From assembly GCA_020634435.1 (NCBI GenBank), contig JACKBS010000008.1, positions 372,001-436,000 of the forward strand: a DNA stretch of 64,000 nucleotides, written 5' to 3'. This stretch comes from Ardenticatenaceae bacterium (GTDB taxonomy: Bacteria; Chloroflexota; Anaerolineae; Promineifilales; Promineifilaceae). This document shows, piece by piece, positions 1 through 8,769 of this stretch. The notes under the pieces were generated by a model, which searched no databases, had not been told where the DNA came from, and was given only the letters and a program-made list of their open reading frames with translations. The position numbers were made by a program, and so were the translations under genes. Every line of letters starts with the position of its first letter. The first letter of the stretch is position 1.

Positions 1-1544
1 CTCTGGCCGATGGTGAGGTTCAACTGGTTGCTTTGCGTGACCAAATGCAGGCGCAGACTCCCGAAGAAGCCGCCATTTTTGACGTGCATCGTGAACTGCT
101 TACCGATGAGGATTTGCTAGAAGCGGTGCAGCAAAAAATTCAGGCGCAGCAAAGCGCGGCCAAGGCGTGGCAGGCGACAATTCAGGAACGGGCCAGCATG
201 ATGGCCAGCCTGGATGATCCGCTGCTGGCTGCCCGTGCCGCCGACATTCGTGACGTGGGCAACCGCATCCTCAAGCTGCTGGCTGGGGAAGACACCGCCG
301 GTATTCAGTGGCCGGATCACCCTGTGGTGGTTACCGCGCACGACCTGACGCCCTCCGACACGGCGACGTTGGACCCGCAAAAGGTGCTGGGTTTTGCAAC
401 GGCCGTTGGCGGTCCCACGGCGCATTCAGCCATCATTGCCCGTGCTTTGGGCTTGCCCGCGGTGGTGAGTGCGGGGGCAGGGCTGCTAGAGATTGGCGAT
501 GGAACGGCCGTTATCCTCGATGGCACCACTGGCATTATTCAGGTGAACCCGGACGAGGGCGCCCAAACGGCCGCCAAAAGCAGCCAGGCTGCGGCCAAAC
601 AGCAAGAGCTAGAAGCTAAATCCCAAGCGGGCGCACCAGCCATTACCCAGGACAACCACCGTATCGAGATTGCGGCCAACATTGGCGGCGTGAAGGATGC
701 CATAAGCGCCAACGAATCTGGTGCCGAGGCTGTTGGCCTGCTGCGCACCGAATTTCTCTTTCTGGGTCGGGCTACACCGCCTTCTGAAGAAGAACAGTTT
801 GAAGTGTACCGGCAGATTGCCGAGGCGATGGCGGGCAAACCAGTCGTCGTGCGCACGCTGGACATTGGCGGCGACAAGCCGCTGCCCTACGTGCAGGTGC
901 CCCCGGAAGATAACCCATTTTTGGGCGAGCGCGGCCTGCGCTTGTGCCTGAACCGGCCGGAACTGCTGCGTGAACAGCTTCGCGCCATTCTGCGCGCCGC
1001 TTCTTTTGGCTCGCTGCGCATCATGTTCCCCATGGTGGCCGATTTGTCCGAGTGGCACGCCGCCAAAGCGATGGTGGACGAAATTCGCGCCGAACTCAAC
1101 GCGCCTGCTGTGGAAGTGGGCATCATGATCGAAATTCCCTCGGCTGCGCTGATGGCCGATAAATTTGCCCAGGAAGTTGATTTCTTCTCCGTGGGCACGA
1201 ACGACCTGACGCAGTACACGCTGGCCATGGACCGAATGCACCCGACCCTGGCGGGTAAGTCCGATGGCCTGCATCCGGCCGTTTTGCGGCTGATAGACAC
1301 CACGGTGCGTGCCGCTCATGCCGCTGGCAAGTGGGTGGGCGTATGCGGTGCGCTGGGGGCGGATCCGCAGGCCGTGCCGATCTTGTTGGGTCTGGGGGTG
1401 GATGAGTTGAGTGTCAGCGTGCCGTCGATTGCTCTGGTGAAAGCCCAGGTGCGCACATTGACTTTTGCTGCTGCTCAACAGCTGGCTGCGCAGGCGCTGG
1501 GCTGCGGCACGGCGGGGGAAGTGCGATCTTTGATGGGAAATTAA
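1..1544 (+). CDS. ptsI: PTS enzyme I (PEP--protein phosphotransferase), 5' end outside window
   Basis: Transfers phosphate from phosphoenolpyruvate to HPr, the first step of PTS sugar uptake, in the cytoplasm. The frame is open at the left edge, so the N-terminus (perhaps 50-60 residues of a usual 570) is missing; the TTG at 33 is not the true start. The swivelling phosphohistidine domain carries GGPTAHSAIIAR with the phospho-His codon at 423-425. The PEP-binding barrel follows, with the signature VGTNDLTQYTLAMDR near 1190-1235 and the catalytic Cys in GVCG (codon 1344-1346). HPr and EII genes are not visible and are probably upstream. The downstream phosphofructokinase fits a fructose-type PTS. 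Confidence 0.93.
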   Translation, partial: LADGEVQLVALRDQMQAQTPEEAAIFDVHRELLTDEDLLEAVQQKIQAQQSAAKAWQATIQERASMMASLDDPLLAARAADIRDVGNRILKLLAGEDTAGIQWPDHPVVVTAHDLTPSDTATLDPQKVLGFATAVGGPTAHSAIIARALGLPAVVSAGAGLLEIGDGTAVILDGTTGIIQVNPDEGAQTAAKSSQAAAKQQELEAKSQAGAPAITQDNHRIEIAANIGGVKDAISANESGAEAVGLLRTEFLFLGRATPPSEEEQFEVYRQIAEAMAGKPVVVRTLDIGGDKPLPYVQVPPEDNPFLGERGLRLCLNRPELLREQLRAILRAASFGSLRIMFPMVADLSEWHAAKAMVDEIRAELNAPAVEVGIMIEIPSAALMADKFAQEVDFFSVGTNDLTQYTLAMDRMHPTLAGKSDGLHPAVLRLIDTTVRAAHAAGKWVGVCGALGADPQAVPILLGLGVDELSVSVPSIALVKAQVRTLTFAAAQQLAAQALGCGTAGEVRSLMGN

Positions 1545-1618
1545 GTAATTGGGTAATTAAGTAATTTGTTTGGCGATTAATTACCAATTACTCAGTTACC
1601 CAATTACCCATAAATTTT
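1545..1618. repeat. Intergenic inverted repeat, AATTACCC/GGGTAATT word family
   Basis: The gap between ptsI and the dehydrogenase gene is almost entirely made of the word GTAATTGGGTAATTAAGTAA followed by its inverse (AATTACCAATTACTCAGTTA and on), forming a long imperfect hairpin. The same words fill gaps near 15200, 19860, 38740 and 40890. Confidence 0.8.
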
Positions 1619-1637
1619 TCAAAAGTAGAGTGAAACA

Positions 1638-3383
1638 ATGAGTAAAAAATATGAACTGTACCGTACGGGTCAGGCACAATTGCCCGCCCAAACCTGGGCG
1701 TGGAACATGTACGGCGCGGGGATCGAGAACATTGGCCGTGACGGCCGTCCCGAAGCGTTTCCTATTCCTGAACCGGCAGATAACCAGCTGCTAGTTCGCG
1801 TAGACAGCGTGGGCATGTGCTTTTCCGACGTGAAGCTGATTCGCCAGGGTGGGGCGCATCCCAAATTGTACAACCGTAACCTGGCTGAAGAACCGACCCG
1901 CCTGGGCCATGAAGCTGCCTTGACGATCATCAAAGTGGGCAAGGAACTGCAAGGTCAATACCATGCCGGGCAGCGCTTGGCCATTCAACCAGACATTTAC
2001 CAAAACGGCCGTTCCACAGCATACGGCTACACCATTCCCGGCGGGCTCACCCAATACCACGTCATCGGGCCGGAAGTGCTGGATGCTGATGATGGTGCGT
2101 ACGTGCTGCCGCTCACCGACGACCTGGGCTACGCTGAAACTGCGCTCACCGAGCCGTGGGCTTGCGTGGAAGCCTCCTATACGCAGCGCCGCCGTTTGCA
2201 GCCCAAAGCAGGTGGCCGCCTGTGGGTGCTGGGCCAGCCGGATGATGAAACCACCTACGCGTTTTCAGGTGAGTTAAATCCGTCGTTGGTCGTGCTGAGC
2301 GATCTGTCTGACGGGGTGCAGGCGTTGATTCGGCAGAAGGTGGGGGCCGATGTGGAAATGTTTGTGCGGAACGGATTACGGCCGTCTGATTTCCCGGCGC
2401 TTAAAGCGGAACTCACCGACGGTGAAGGGTTTGATGACATCATCATGCTGGCCCCGCAAAGCGCCGAGCGCATGAGCGAAGCGGCCAAGCTAACCGCTTT
2501 TCGCGGCACCTTCAATCTGGTCGGTGACGCGCCGCTGGATGGCCCAGTGCAGATTGACGTGGGGCGGATTCATTACCACTACACGGCCTATGTTGGCAAT
2601 CCGGGGCCGGACATTGCGGCGTCTTATGGTGAAGCGCGGAATCGTTGTGATTTACAGCCGGGCGGAGCGGCCGTATTTGTGGGTGCGGGTGGGCCGATGG
2701 GCCAGATGCACGTACAGCGGGCTATCGAGCTGAAAAATGGTCCCAATCTCATCATCGCCACCGAAGTAAACGATATGCGCCTGGGGGCGTTGGCAGAGCG
2801 GTTTGCGCCGCTGGCGGAGGCCAATGGCAAGCAGCTGCTCACCTTTAATCCGGCGAGTGAAGCCGAGTCGCTGCGCGACTTTGTGCTGAATGCCACGGAC
2901 CAAATTGGTGCGGATGATGTGGTGGTTTGTGTGCCCGTCGCTCCGTTGATGGCCGAGGCTGGTACTTACTTGGCCCCAGACGGCATGTTGGTGCTGTTTG
3001 CCGGGGTGCCCAACGGCACGATGGCTGCACTGGATATGAGCGCCGTATATTTACATAACGCACAATTTACCGGTACGTCTGGCTCGGCGCTGGCCGACCA
3101 GGCAATGGTGATTGCCAAGACGATCTCGGGTGATTTGTCGCCAAACCGTTCGGTGGCGGCGGTGGGCGGCATGGAAGCAGCCCGCGACGGCGTGGCGGCG
3201 ATGATGGAGGGGCGGTACCCCGGCAAGGTGGTTATCTTCCCACAAATCAGCGGCTTGCCGCTTATGGGACTAGACGAGCTCAAGGAAAAATACCCGTCCG
3301 TGGCTGACAAGCTAGCCGATGGTGATGTGTGGACAGCTGAAGCCGAAGCCGCCCTCGTCGAAGCGTTCTGGCAGGCGGAGTAA
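1638..3383 (+). CDS. Zinc-dependent MDR (alcohol/polyol dehydrogenase-like) with duplicated Rossmann region
   Basis: The N-terminal 190 residues are a medium-chain dehydrogenase catalytic domain with the zinc-site pattern GMCFSD (Cys61), GHE (90-92) and a conserved Glu near 172. The family is normally 340-410 residues; this protein has 581. The extra length looks like a second nucleotide-binding-type domain. Residues about 191-330 (GGRLWVLGQ to GRIHYHYTAYVGNPG) mirror residues about 341-490 (GGAAVFVGAGGPMG to AVYLHNAQFTGTSGS), and only the second has a proper glycine-rich loop. The position between PTS enzyme I and 1-phosphofructokinase suggests a sugar- or polyol-phosphate substrate, as in sorbose-1-phosphate reductases, but that is inference. 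The ATG at 1638 follows a weak purine-rich stretch. Confidence 0.75.
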   Translation: MSKKYELYRTGQAQLPAQTWAWNMYGAGIENIGRDGRPEAFPIPEPADNQLLVRVDSVGMCFSDVKLIRQGGAHPKLYNRNLAEEPTRLGHEAALTIIKVGKELQGQYHAGQRLAIQPDIYQNGRSTAYGYTIPGGLTQYHVIGPEVLDADDGAYVLPLTDDLGYAETALTEPWACVEASYTQRRRLQPKAGGRLWVLGQPDDETTYAFSGELNPSLVVLSDLSDGVQALIRQKVGADVEMFVRNGLRPSDFPALKAELTDGEGFDDIIMLAPQSAERMSEAAKLTAFRGTFNLVGDAPLDGPVQIDVGRIHYHYTAYVGNPGPDIAASYGEARNRCDLQPGGAAVFVGAGGPMGQMHVQRAIELKNGPNLIIATEVNDMRLGALAERFAPLAEANGKQLLTFNPASEAESLRDFVLNATDQIGADDVVVCVPVAPLMAEAGTYLAPDGMLVLFAGVPNGTMAALDMSAVYLHNAQFTGTSGSALADQAMVIAKTISGDLSPNRSVAAVGGMEAARDGVAAMMEGRYPGKVVIFPQISGLPLMGLDELKEKYPSVADKLADGDVWTAEAEAALVEAFWQAE

Positions 3384-3387
3384 GGTT

Positions 3388-3759
3388 GTGACCAAACAAA
3401 AAGTGCGCCAATCGGGCAAAACGGCCGTTAGCCAGTTTATCCTGGTTGGCGCGGGTTTGGGGCTGTACGTTGGCCTGTTTTTTCGGCCGCTGCGGGAGGC
3501 AAATTTTGCCGTAGCGATTGCCTTGGCGTTGCTGGCAACGGCCGTTTTTGCTATCCCAGCCCTGCTCAAAAAGAGTCGGCCAACAATGGGGGAATGGGGG
3601 AAAACGGCCGTTACTACCTTTGTGAAATTTGCTCTGATTCTTTCGCTGCTGGAAGTGCGCCATTACGTCTATGATCTGGGCGGCAAATGGTTGGTGGCCG
3701 TTTTTACCACGCTGCTTGGCGCAGCCGGTGGCTATTGGTTGGCGCAGAGGGACAAGTAG
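3388..3759 (+). CDS. Small membrane protein, three to four predicted TM segments
   Basis: The 123-residue product is not a family I recognise. A GTG start at 3388, four bases after the dehydrogenase stop, gives MTKQKVRQSG as the N-terminus; the longer upstream frame overlaps the dehydrogenase and is unlikely. Hydrophobic stretches fall at about residues 16-34 (FILVGAGLGLYVGLFF), 41-59 (VAIALALLATAVFAIPALL), 76-91 and 100-117 (VAVFTTLLGAAGGYWLA), with basic loops between. It is probably co-transcribed with the sugar-phosphate genes. Three copies of ACGGCCGT lie within it. Confidence 0.6.
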   Translation: MTKQKVRQSGKTAVSQFILVGAGLGLYVGLFFRPLREANFAVAIALALLATAVFAIPALLKKSRPTMGEWGKTAVTTFVKFALILSLLEVRHYVYDLGGKWLVAVFTTLLGAAGGYWLAQRDK

Positions 3760-3761
3760 AA

Positions 3762-3819
3762 AGTGATAAGTAAAAAGTGATAAGTGAAGACTTTTTACTT
3801 TTCACTTATCACTTTTCAC
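3762..3819. repeat. Intergenic inverted repeat, AAGTGATAAGTG word family
   Basis: AAAGTGATAAGTAAAAAGTG and its near inverse CTTTTTACTTTTCACTTATC form a hairpin ending 16 bases before the fruK start. The same words occur at 15154-15180, 32414-32436, 37456-37530 and 40110-40150. Confidence 0.8.
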
Positions 3820-3834
3820 GCTGAAATCAAACTT

Positions 3835-4788
3835 ATGATCTACACCGTAACGCTCAACCCGGCGGTTGACCGGGAACTTACGATCAACGAATTTGCCTTT
3901 GATACCGTGCTGCGTGCCAGTGAGGCGCGGGTGGATTGCGGCGGCAAAGGGTTTAACGTGTCGCGCATGTTGGCTTCTTTGGGGGCTGAAAGTGTGGCGC
4001 TGGGCTTTGCGGGCGGCAAAAGCGGCGAATTGCTGGCAGAGACTTTGACCGGCCTGGGCATTCAAACTGCTTTTACCTGGATTGCGGGCGAAACGCGCAC
4101 CAACGTCAGCATCGTCACCGAGCAGCATGACCGCTATCTGAAGGTCAATGAGGCCGGGCCGACTGTTTCGGCGGCGGACCAGACGGCTTTGCTAGCGCAA
4201 ATTGAGCAGCTCATCCAGCCAGGCGATTGGTGGGTGCTGGCGGGAAGTTTGCCGCCGGGCGTGCCAGACAGCATTTATGCTCAGATGGTCGCCTTAATTC
4301 AATCGGGCGGCGGGCAGACGCTTTTGGATACAAGCGGGGCGGCATTGGTGACGGGGTGTGGGGAACGGCCGTTTCTCATCAAGCCCAACGATAGTGAAGC
4401 CAGCAACTTGAGCAGGCTGCCTATTGCTGCGCCACAGGATGCCGTGGCCGCGGCCCAAAAAATCCAGCAATTTGGCCCACAAAATGTCATCATTTCCCTG
4501 GGTAAAGCCGGGGCCATTTTCTACGATGGGCAAGCCGCCTGGCTGGCTCAATCCCCCGTGATCGAGGAGCGCAACCCGATTGGCGCGGGCGATTCGATGG
4601 TGGGTGGGCTGGTGTACGGCCTTAGCCAGGGCAAGCCGGTGGCTGAAGCGCTGGCCTGGGGTATTGCTTGTGGGGCGGCTACAGCGAGTCTGGCAGGAAC
4701 GGCCGTTGGCTCTGCCGATCTGGTACAAACGTTGTTGGCCCAGGTTAAAATCACAAAATTGGAGACGCAAGATGTCCTTCACGATTAA
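3835..4788 (+). CDS. fruK: 1-phosphofructokinase (PfkB family)
   Basis: Phosphorylates fructose 1-phosphate at C6 with ATP, feeding PTS-imported fructose into glycolysis; a tagatose-6-phosphate or 6-phosphofructokinase role cannot be fully excluded in this family. The 317-residue protein starts MIYTVTLNPAVDR, typical of FruK. It has the GGKGFNVSR substrate motif at 36-44 and the C-terminal NPIGAGDSM anion-hole and catalytic Asp motif near 247-255. The ATG at 3835 is chosen because the longer frame runs back into the intergenic repeat. The stop overlaps the next gene by 17 bases, so the two are co-transcribed. Confidence 0.9.
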   Translation: MIYTVTLNPAVDRELTINEFAFDTVLRASEARVDCGGKGFNVSRMLASLGAESVALGFAGGKSGELLAETLTGLGIQTAFTWIAGETRTNVSIVTEQHDRYLKVNEAGPTVSAADQTALLAQIEQLIQPGDWWVLAGSLPPGVPDSIYAQMVALIQSGGGQTLLDTSGAALVTGCGERPFLIKPNDSEASNLSRLPIAAPQDAVAAAQKIQQFGPQNVIISLGKAGAIFYDGQAAWLAQSPVIEERNPIGAGDSMVGGLVYGLSQGKPVAEALAWGIACGAATASLAGTAVGSADLVQTLLAQVKITKLETQDVLHD

Positions 4789-5122
4789 CGATGAAAAACA
4801 ATATGCTGCCGACGCACAGGCAGTTTATCAGGCGGCTTTGGGAGCCATTGACGGGCTAGAAGGCAAAGTGCTCAACCAGGACCCGGCCGCCGGGGTGGTG
4901 GAAGCCCGCTTCGATAAGAAAATTTTGGGCAAGGTGCTGGGCGATCGTACCCACATGACTGTAAGCATCAGCGCACCCGATGGCGCTAACAGCGCGGTGG
5001 CCGTAGAGATATATCCCCTCAACGCTGTCGGGCAAAAGCTGATGTTTGGCGCCCGCAAAGGTGTCTCGCGCACGGTAGCCAACTGGTTCTACGCCCACCT
5101 GGAACACCGTCTGCCCAAGTAG
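4772..5122 (+). CDS. Small conserved-looking soluble protein, function unknown
   Basis: The 116-residue protein starts MSFTINDEKQ, with GGAGACG placed as a ribosome-binding site inside the end of fruK, so it is translationally coupled. It has no signal peptide or membrane segment. A run of alternating charged and hydrophobic residues (VVEARFDKKILGKVLGDRTH) suggests a small alpha/beta fold. I do not recognise the family. Coupling to fruK is the only functional hint. Confidence 0.6.
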   Translation: MSFTINDEKQYAADAQAVYQAALGAIDGLEGKVLNQDPAAGVVEARFDKKILGKVLGDRTHMTVSISAPDGANSAVAVEIYPLNAVGQKLMFGARKGVSRTVANWFYAHLEHRLPK

Positions 5123-5158
5123 ACAATCTTCTCGCTTCAACGCGATGGGTAATAAACT

Positions 5159-5276
5159 TGTCATGCTGAGGTCCTCCGAAGCATCCCGTCCGCTGAATAA
5201 TCAGAGAATCTTTGGCTTGGCCAAAGCCCCTGCCATGTGTTCCTTGCGGGATTTCTCGGAGGACCTCGAAATGACA
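5159..5276. repeat. Intergenic inverted repeat, GAGGTCCTCCGA family
   Basis: Arms beginning TGTCATGCTGAGGTCCTCCG and ending CGGAGGACCTCGAAATGACA pair over about 30 bases around a 60-base centre. A related copy, preceded by the same AATAAAC sequence, is at 11821-11900. The rest of the gap up to fbp shows nothing else clear. Confidence 0.8.
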
Positions 5277-5411
5277 TGACCCAAGTGATTTTTAAAAGAC
5301 TAAGAGCGTGGGAACGAGAAATGGTGGAGTCTTTGCGTTTTTTGGGTTCTTCCCTGAAAATAGTTGCTAACTCAGTTAAATTAGCTGCGTCTTTTCGTGG
5401 AGGAGAAGCCA

Positions 5412-7373
5412 ATGTCCGAAAAAGAAACGTACAGCCTCAGCTTTTTAGAGCTGTTGGCGCAGCAGTACCCCTCAATTCAGGCCGCCTCAATGGCCATCAT
5501 CAACCTTAGCGCTTATTTACATTTACCCAAGGGCACCGAAAATTTCATCTCTGATGTGCATGGCGAGTACGAGGCGTTTTTACACGTGCTTAAAAATGGC
5601 TCTGGTTCGATCCGGCGCAAGATTGAGGAAATTTTTGCCAATTCGCTGCTGGAAAAAGAGAAGCGTAACTTTGCCACGCTGATCTACTATCCCGAGCAAA
5701 AGCTGCCGCTCATTTTGAAGGAAGTGGCAAACAAGGCAGAGTGGTACCGCATCACCCTGTTCCGGCTGATCAAGCTGTGCCGGTCGGTGGCGTCTAAATA
5801 TACGCGTACGGCCGTTCGCGAAGCGCTACCTGACGATTTTGCCTTTATCATTGAAGAACTGCTGCATGAGCAGGAAAGCGTGGAAAACAAGCAGCAATAC
5901 TATCAGAGCATCATCGACAGCATTATTTCCACCGACCGGGCCAACGCTTTCATCGTGGCGATGGCGCAGCTTATTCAGCGGCTGGCGATTGCTCGGCTGC
6001 ATGTCATTGGTGACGTGTACGATCGGGGTCCTGGGGCGCACATCATCATGGATAAGCTGTTGGAATACCACGCGGTGGACGTGCAGTGGGGCAACCACGA
6101 CATTCTGTGGATGGGCGCGGCCGCGGGCAGCGAGGCGTGTCTGGCCAACGTCATCCGCATCTGCCTGCGTTACGGCAACATGGAAACGCTGGAGAATGGG
6201 TACGCCATCAGTCTGCTGCCTTTGGCCTCTTTTGCCATGGAGCTATACGCCGATGACCCGTGCGAGCAGTTTTTTCCCAAAGAAACGGCCGAAGAATACA
6301 CCGCCAATGAGCTTCAATTGATGTCAAAAATGCATAAAGCGATCACCATGATTCAGCTGAAGGTGGAGGCGCAAATCATTCAACGCCGCAAGCAGTTTTT
6401 GATGAACGATCGCTTGTTGCTAGACAAAATCGATTTTGACAAAGGTACGATTCGCTTGGATGGCACGGAACATCCCTTGCTGGATACCCATTTCCCCACC
6501 GTGGATCCGAGCAATCCGTATGCTCTGACCGAACAAGAGAAGCTGGTGTTGGAACGGTTGCGGCTCTCTTTTGCCAACAGTGAGCGGTTGCAGCGGCACG
6601 TACGCTTTTTGTATTCCAAGGGCAGTCTTTACCTGATTTACAACGGCAATTTGCTGTATCACGGCTGCATTGCCATGAAGCCCGATGGCTCATTTGCCTC
6701 GGTGCGGGCCGACGGCAAGACCTATCGGGCCAAAGGGTTTATGGATCGGTTGGATCGCCTGGCGCGGCAGGCGTATTTTGCCAGCGACGCGGAGCATAAA
6801 CTGTACGGCATGGACGCGATGTGGTATTTATGGAGCGGGCCACGTTCGCCGCTGTTTGGCAAGGAGAAAATGGCAACCTTTGAGCGCTACTTCCTGGCCA
6901 ATCCGGCGACCCATGCGGAGGGGAAAAATGCGTATTATGCGCTGCGGGATAAACCGGAAACGGCCGTAAAAATTCTGCGCGAGTTTGGTTTGGACCCCAA
7001 AACAGCGCGTATCATCAACGGGCACGTGCCGGTACAGGTGAAGAAGGGGGAGAGTCCGGTGAAGGCCAACGGCCGTCTCATTGTCATTGATGGCGGTTTT
7101 TCTAAGGCGTACCAGGACAAAACCGGCATTGCTGGGTACACGCTCATTCACAACTCGTACGGCTTTTTGCTGGCGTCCCACGCCCCGTTTGAATCCACGC
7201 AGAGGGCAATTGAAGAAGAGTTGGACATTCACTCCAAAACCGAAATTCTGGAGGCCAACTACCATCGCATTCGCGTGCGTGACACGGACGAAGGCTGCCA
7301 GATTCAGGCCAAAATTCACCAGCTCGAAGCGCTGCTAGAAGCATACCGCGAGGGCCTCATCAAAGAACAATAG
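5412..7373 (+). CDS. fbp: Fructose-1,6-bisphosphatase class III
   Basis: Hydrolyses fructose 1,6-bisphosphate to fructose 6-phosphate in gluconeogenesis. At 653 residues it matches the long, metallophosphatase-fold class III enzyme of Firmicutes type and not the 330-residue class I. Visible phosphoesterase motifs are SDVHGEYEAF near residue 48, GDVYDRGPGAH near 200 and WGNHDILWMGA near 225. A C-terminal block holds INGHVPVQVKKGE and DGGFSKAYQ. The ATG at 5412 has GGAGGAG eight bases upstream, which decides it over the GTG at 5397. It reverses the FBP-forming direction supplied by the fruK gene just upstream. Confidence 0.95.
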   Translation: MSEKETYSLSFLELLAQQYPSIQAASMAIINLSAYLHLPKGTENFISDVHGEYEAFLHVLKNGSGSIRRKIEEIFANSLLEKEKRNFATLIYYPEQKLPLILKEVANKAEWYRITLFRLIKLCRSVASKYTRTAVREALPDDFAFIIEELLHEQESVENKQQYYQSIIDSIISTDRANAFIVAMAQLIQRLAIARLHVIGDVYDRGPGAHIIMDKLLEYHAVDVQWGNHDILWMGAAAGSEACLANVIRICLRYGNMETLENGYAISLLPLASFAMELYADDPCEQFFPKETAEEYTANELQLMSKMHKAITMIQLKVEAQIIQRRKQFLMNDRLLLDKIDFDKGTIRLDGTEHPLLDTHFPTVDPSNPYALTEQEKLVLERLRLSFANSERLQRHVRFLYSKGSLYLIYNGNLLYHGCIAMKPDGSFASVRADGKTYRAKGFMDRLDRLARQAYFASDAEHKLYGMDAMWYLWSGPRSPLFGKEKMATFERYFLANPATHAEGKNAYYALRDKPETAVKILREFGLDPKTARIINGHVPVQVKKGESPVKANGRLIVIDGGFSKAYQDKTGIAGYTLIHNSYGFLLASHAPFESTQRAIEEELDIHSKTEILEANYHRIRVRDTDEGCQIQAKIHQLEALLEAYREGLIKEQ

Positions 7374-7407
7374 CCTAGCCTGGGCATTCATGCCCAGGTA
7401 TTCGAAA

Positions 7408-8067
7408 TCAAGATCGTGCTTGCTGGTAAACGGCCGTTAACGCCCCCACAATTTGCTCGGTCACCACGTCTTCTTTGTCCCGCTTGTTCACCAAAATGGG
7501 CTCACCAAAAACAAGCCGCAGTTTGGCCAGGGGAAGGGGAATCAGATATTTGTCCCAACGGCGCAGGGCGTAGCCTGCTTGGGTGAATCCTCCGACGGGG
7601 ATGATCGCCGCTTCCGCCTTGCGGGCCAGGAAGGTGGCCCCGGCCTTGGGCATAAACGCCGGGCCGTCGGGGCCATCGGGGGCCATGAAGGAATCCTTGC
7701 CGCCCTTCAGCGCCTCGATGATGCGCAGCACCTTGCGCCCTGCCTCCATCGGATTGCCCTGCATGTCTACGCCGTAGGGGGTGGCGCCCAGCGTGCTGGC
7801 GAAGCTGCTCAAAATGTCGCCGCGCGGGTCGCCGCCCAGGGTGACGATGGTAAACCGCTCGCCGCCGACAAAGCGCACCGCATAGGTCACAAAAATAGAG
7901 AGCTGCTCGTGCCAGAAGAGCCACAGCAACGGCCGTCCGCTGCTCTTGGCTTTGCTAATATTGGCTTGCCCCTCAATTTGCCAGCGCACTGTGCGGGCCA
8001 GCACGCGATGATAAAAGGCCAGCGCTGCGCCTTGAAATTGCAAAGATTGTTCTGAGAAAGTTGACAT
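7408..8067 (-). CDS. DUF374-type lysophospholipid acyltransferase-like protein (first of two)
   Basis: The 219-residue protein belongs to the LPLAT-like DUF374 family. It has the acyltransferase His-acid motif as FWHEQLS near residue 52, the PDGPDGPAF block near 130 and IIPVGGF near 157. It probably acylates a lyso-lipid or lipid-linked sugar at the inner membrane face; substrate unknown. It is the last gene of a minus-strand operon with psd, pssA and a paralogue, 15 bases below the paralogue. The grouping with phosphatidylethanolamine synthesis suggests membrane lipid remodelling more than lipid A work (inference). Confidence 0.82.
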   Translation of the reverse strand: MSTFSEQSLQFQGAALAFYHRVLARTVRWQIEGQANISKAKSSGRPLLWLFWHEQLSIFVTYAVRFVGGERFTIVTLGGDPRGDILSSFASTLGATPYGVDMQGNPMEAGRKVLRIIEALKGGKDSFMAPDGPDGPAFMPKAGATFLARKAEAAIIPVGGFTQAGYALRRWDKYLIPLPLAKLRLVFGEPILVNKRDKEDVVTEQIVGALTAVYQQARS

Positions 8068-8082
8068 AAAACCCCCGTTTTG

Positions 8083-8769
8083 TTACGGGAACGGCTTTTC
8101 GTAGTAGTTGGCGGCTGCTTGCAGCGTCACGTGGTGCAGCTGCTGAGTGAGATGATTGGTAACGGCCGTAACATCCGCTCCCTTCTCCACCACGATCGGT
8201 GCGCTAATCTGGATGGCAATTTTGCTGAATGGGTAGGGCATTACATACCGATCCCAGCGCGGCACGCGGTAGCCATTGCGGGCATAAGCGCCCACGGGCA
8301 AAATCGTCGCATCTGCCTTCTGGGCGATGTAGGTGATACCCGGCTTGATGACGTACGACGGGCCTTCGGGGCCGTCTGGGGTGATGTAGGCATCCTGCCC
8401 GGCTTTGACCTGCCGGACTAAGTTGGCCAGCTGCCGCGCGGCGGCCATGCTGGCATCCCCATGCAGATTCATGGGGAAGGGGGTGACGCCCAGCTTGTTG
8501 GCAAACACCACCAGGGTGGTGCCGCGCCAATCGTCCGGCAAAATGAGCACCAGCCGGGTGAGATCGTACTGGTTGGCAAAAAAGCCGACCAGCATCATCG
8601 TCATGCCATGCCACGCCGCAAAAATAAGCGGCCGTTTCCGTTCCTGTGCCGCGTGTAAATGCTCAATTCCCGTGACTTGAAACCGGCTCAACCGGCTGAT
8701 CATCCGTGCCCAATTGTATAAAAGCGTGCCGCTGACTTTGTCTTGCCAGCTAATCGTTGGCTTACTCAT
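8083..8769 (-). CDS. DUF374-type lysophospholipid acyltransferase-like protein (second)
   Basis: A 228-residue paralogue of the downstream gene. It has AAWHGMTMM in place of FWHEQLS, then TPDGPEGPSY and ILPVGAYARNGY. The start is placed at 8769 (MSKPTISWQD), because its ATGAGTAA overlaps the end of pssA by eight bases; the longer frame would lie within pssA. The two paralogues differ at the acid position after the motif His (Glu versus Gly), so they may not have the same activity. It is translationally coupled to pssA. Confidence 0.82.
   Translation of the reverse strand: MSKPTISWQDKVSGTLLYNWARMISRLSRFQVTGIEHLHAAQERKRPLIFAAWHGMTMMLVGFFANQYDLTRLVLILPDDWRGTTLVVFANKLGVTPFPMNLHGDASMAAARQLANLVRQVKAGQDAYITPDGPEGPSYVIKPGITYIAQKADATILPVGAYARNGYRVPRWDRYVMPYPFSKIAIQISAPIVVEKGADVTAVTNHLTQQLHHVTLQAAANYYEKPFP

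Noticed and set aside
609..1478. A 289-codon open frame antisense to ptsI
   Set aside because: The enzyme I signature motifs are on the plus strand; the antisense product has no recognisable domain.
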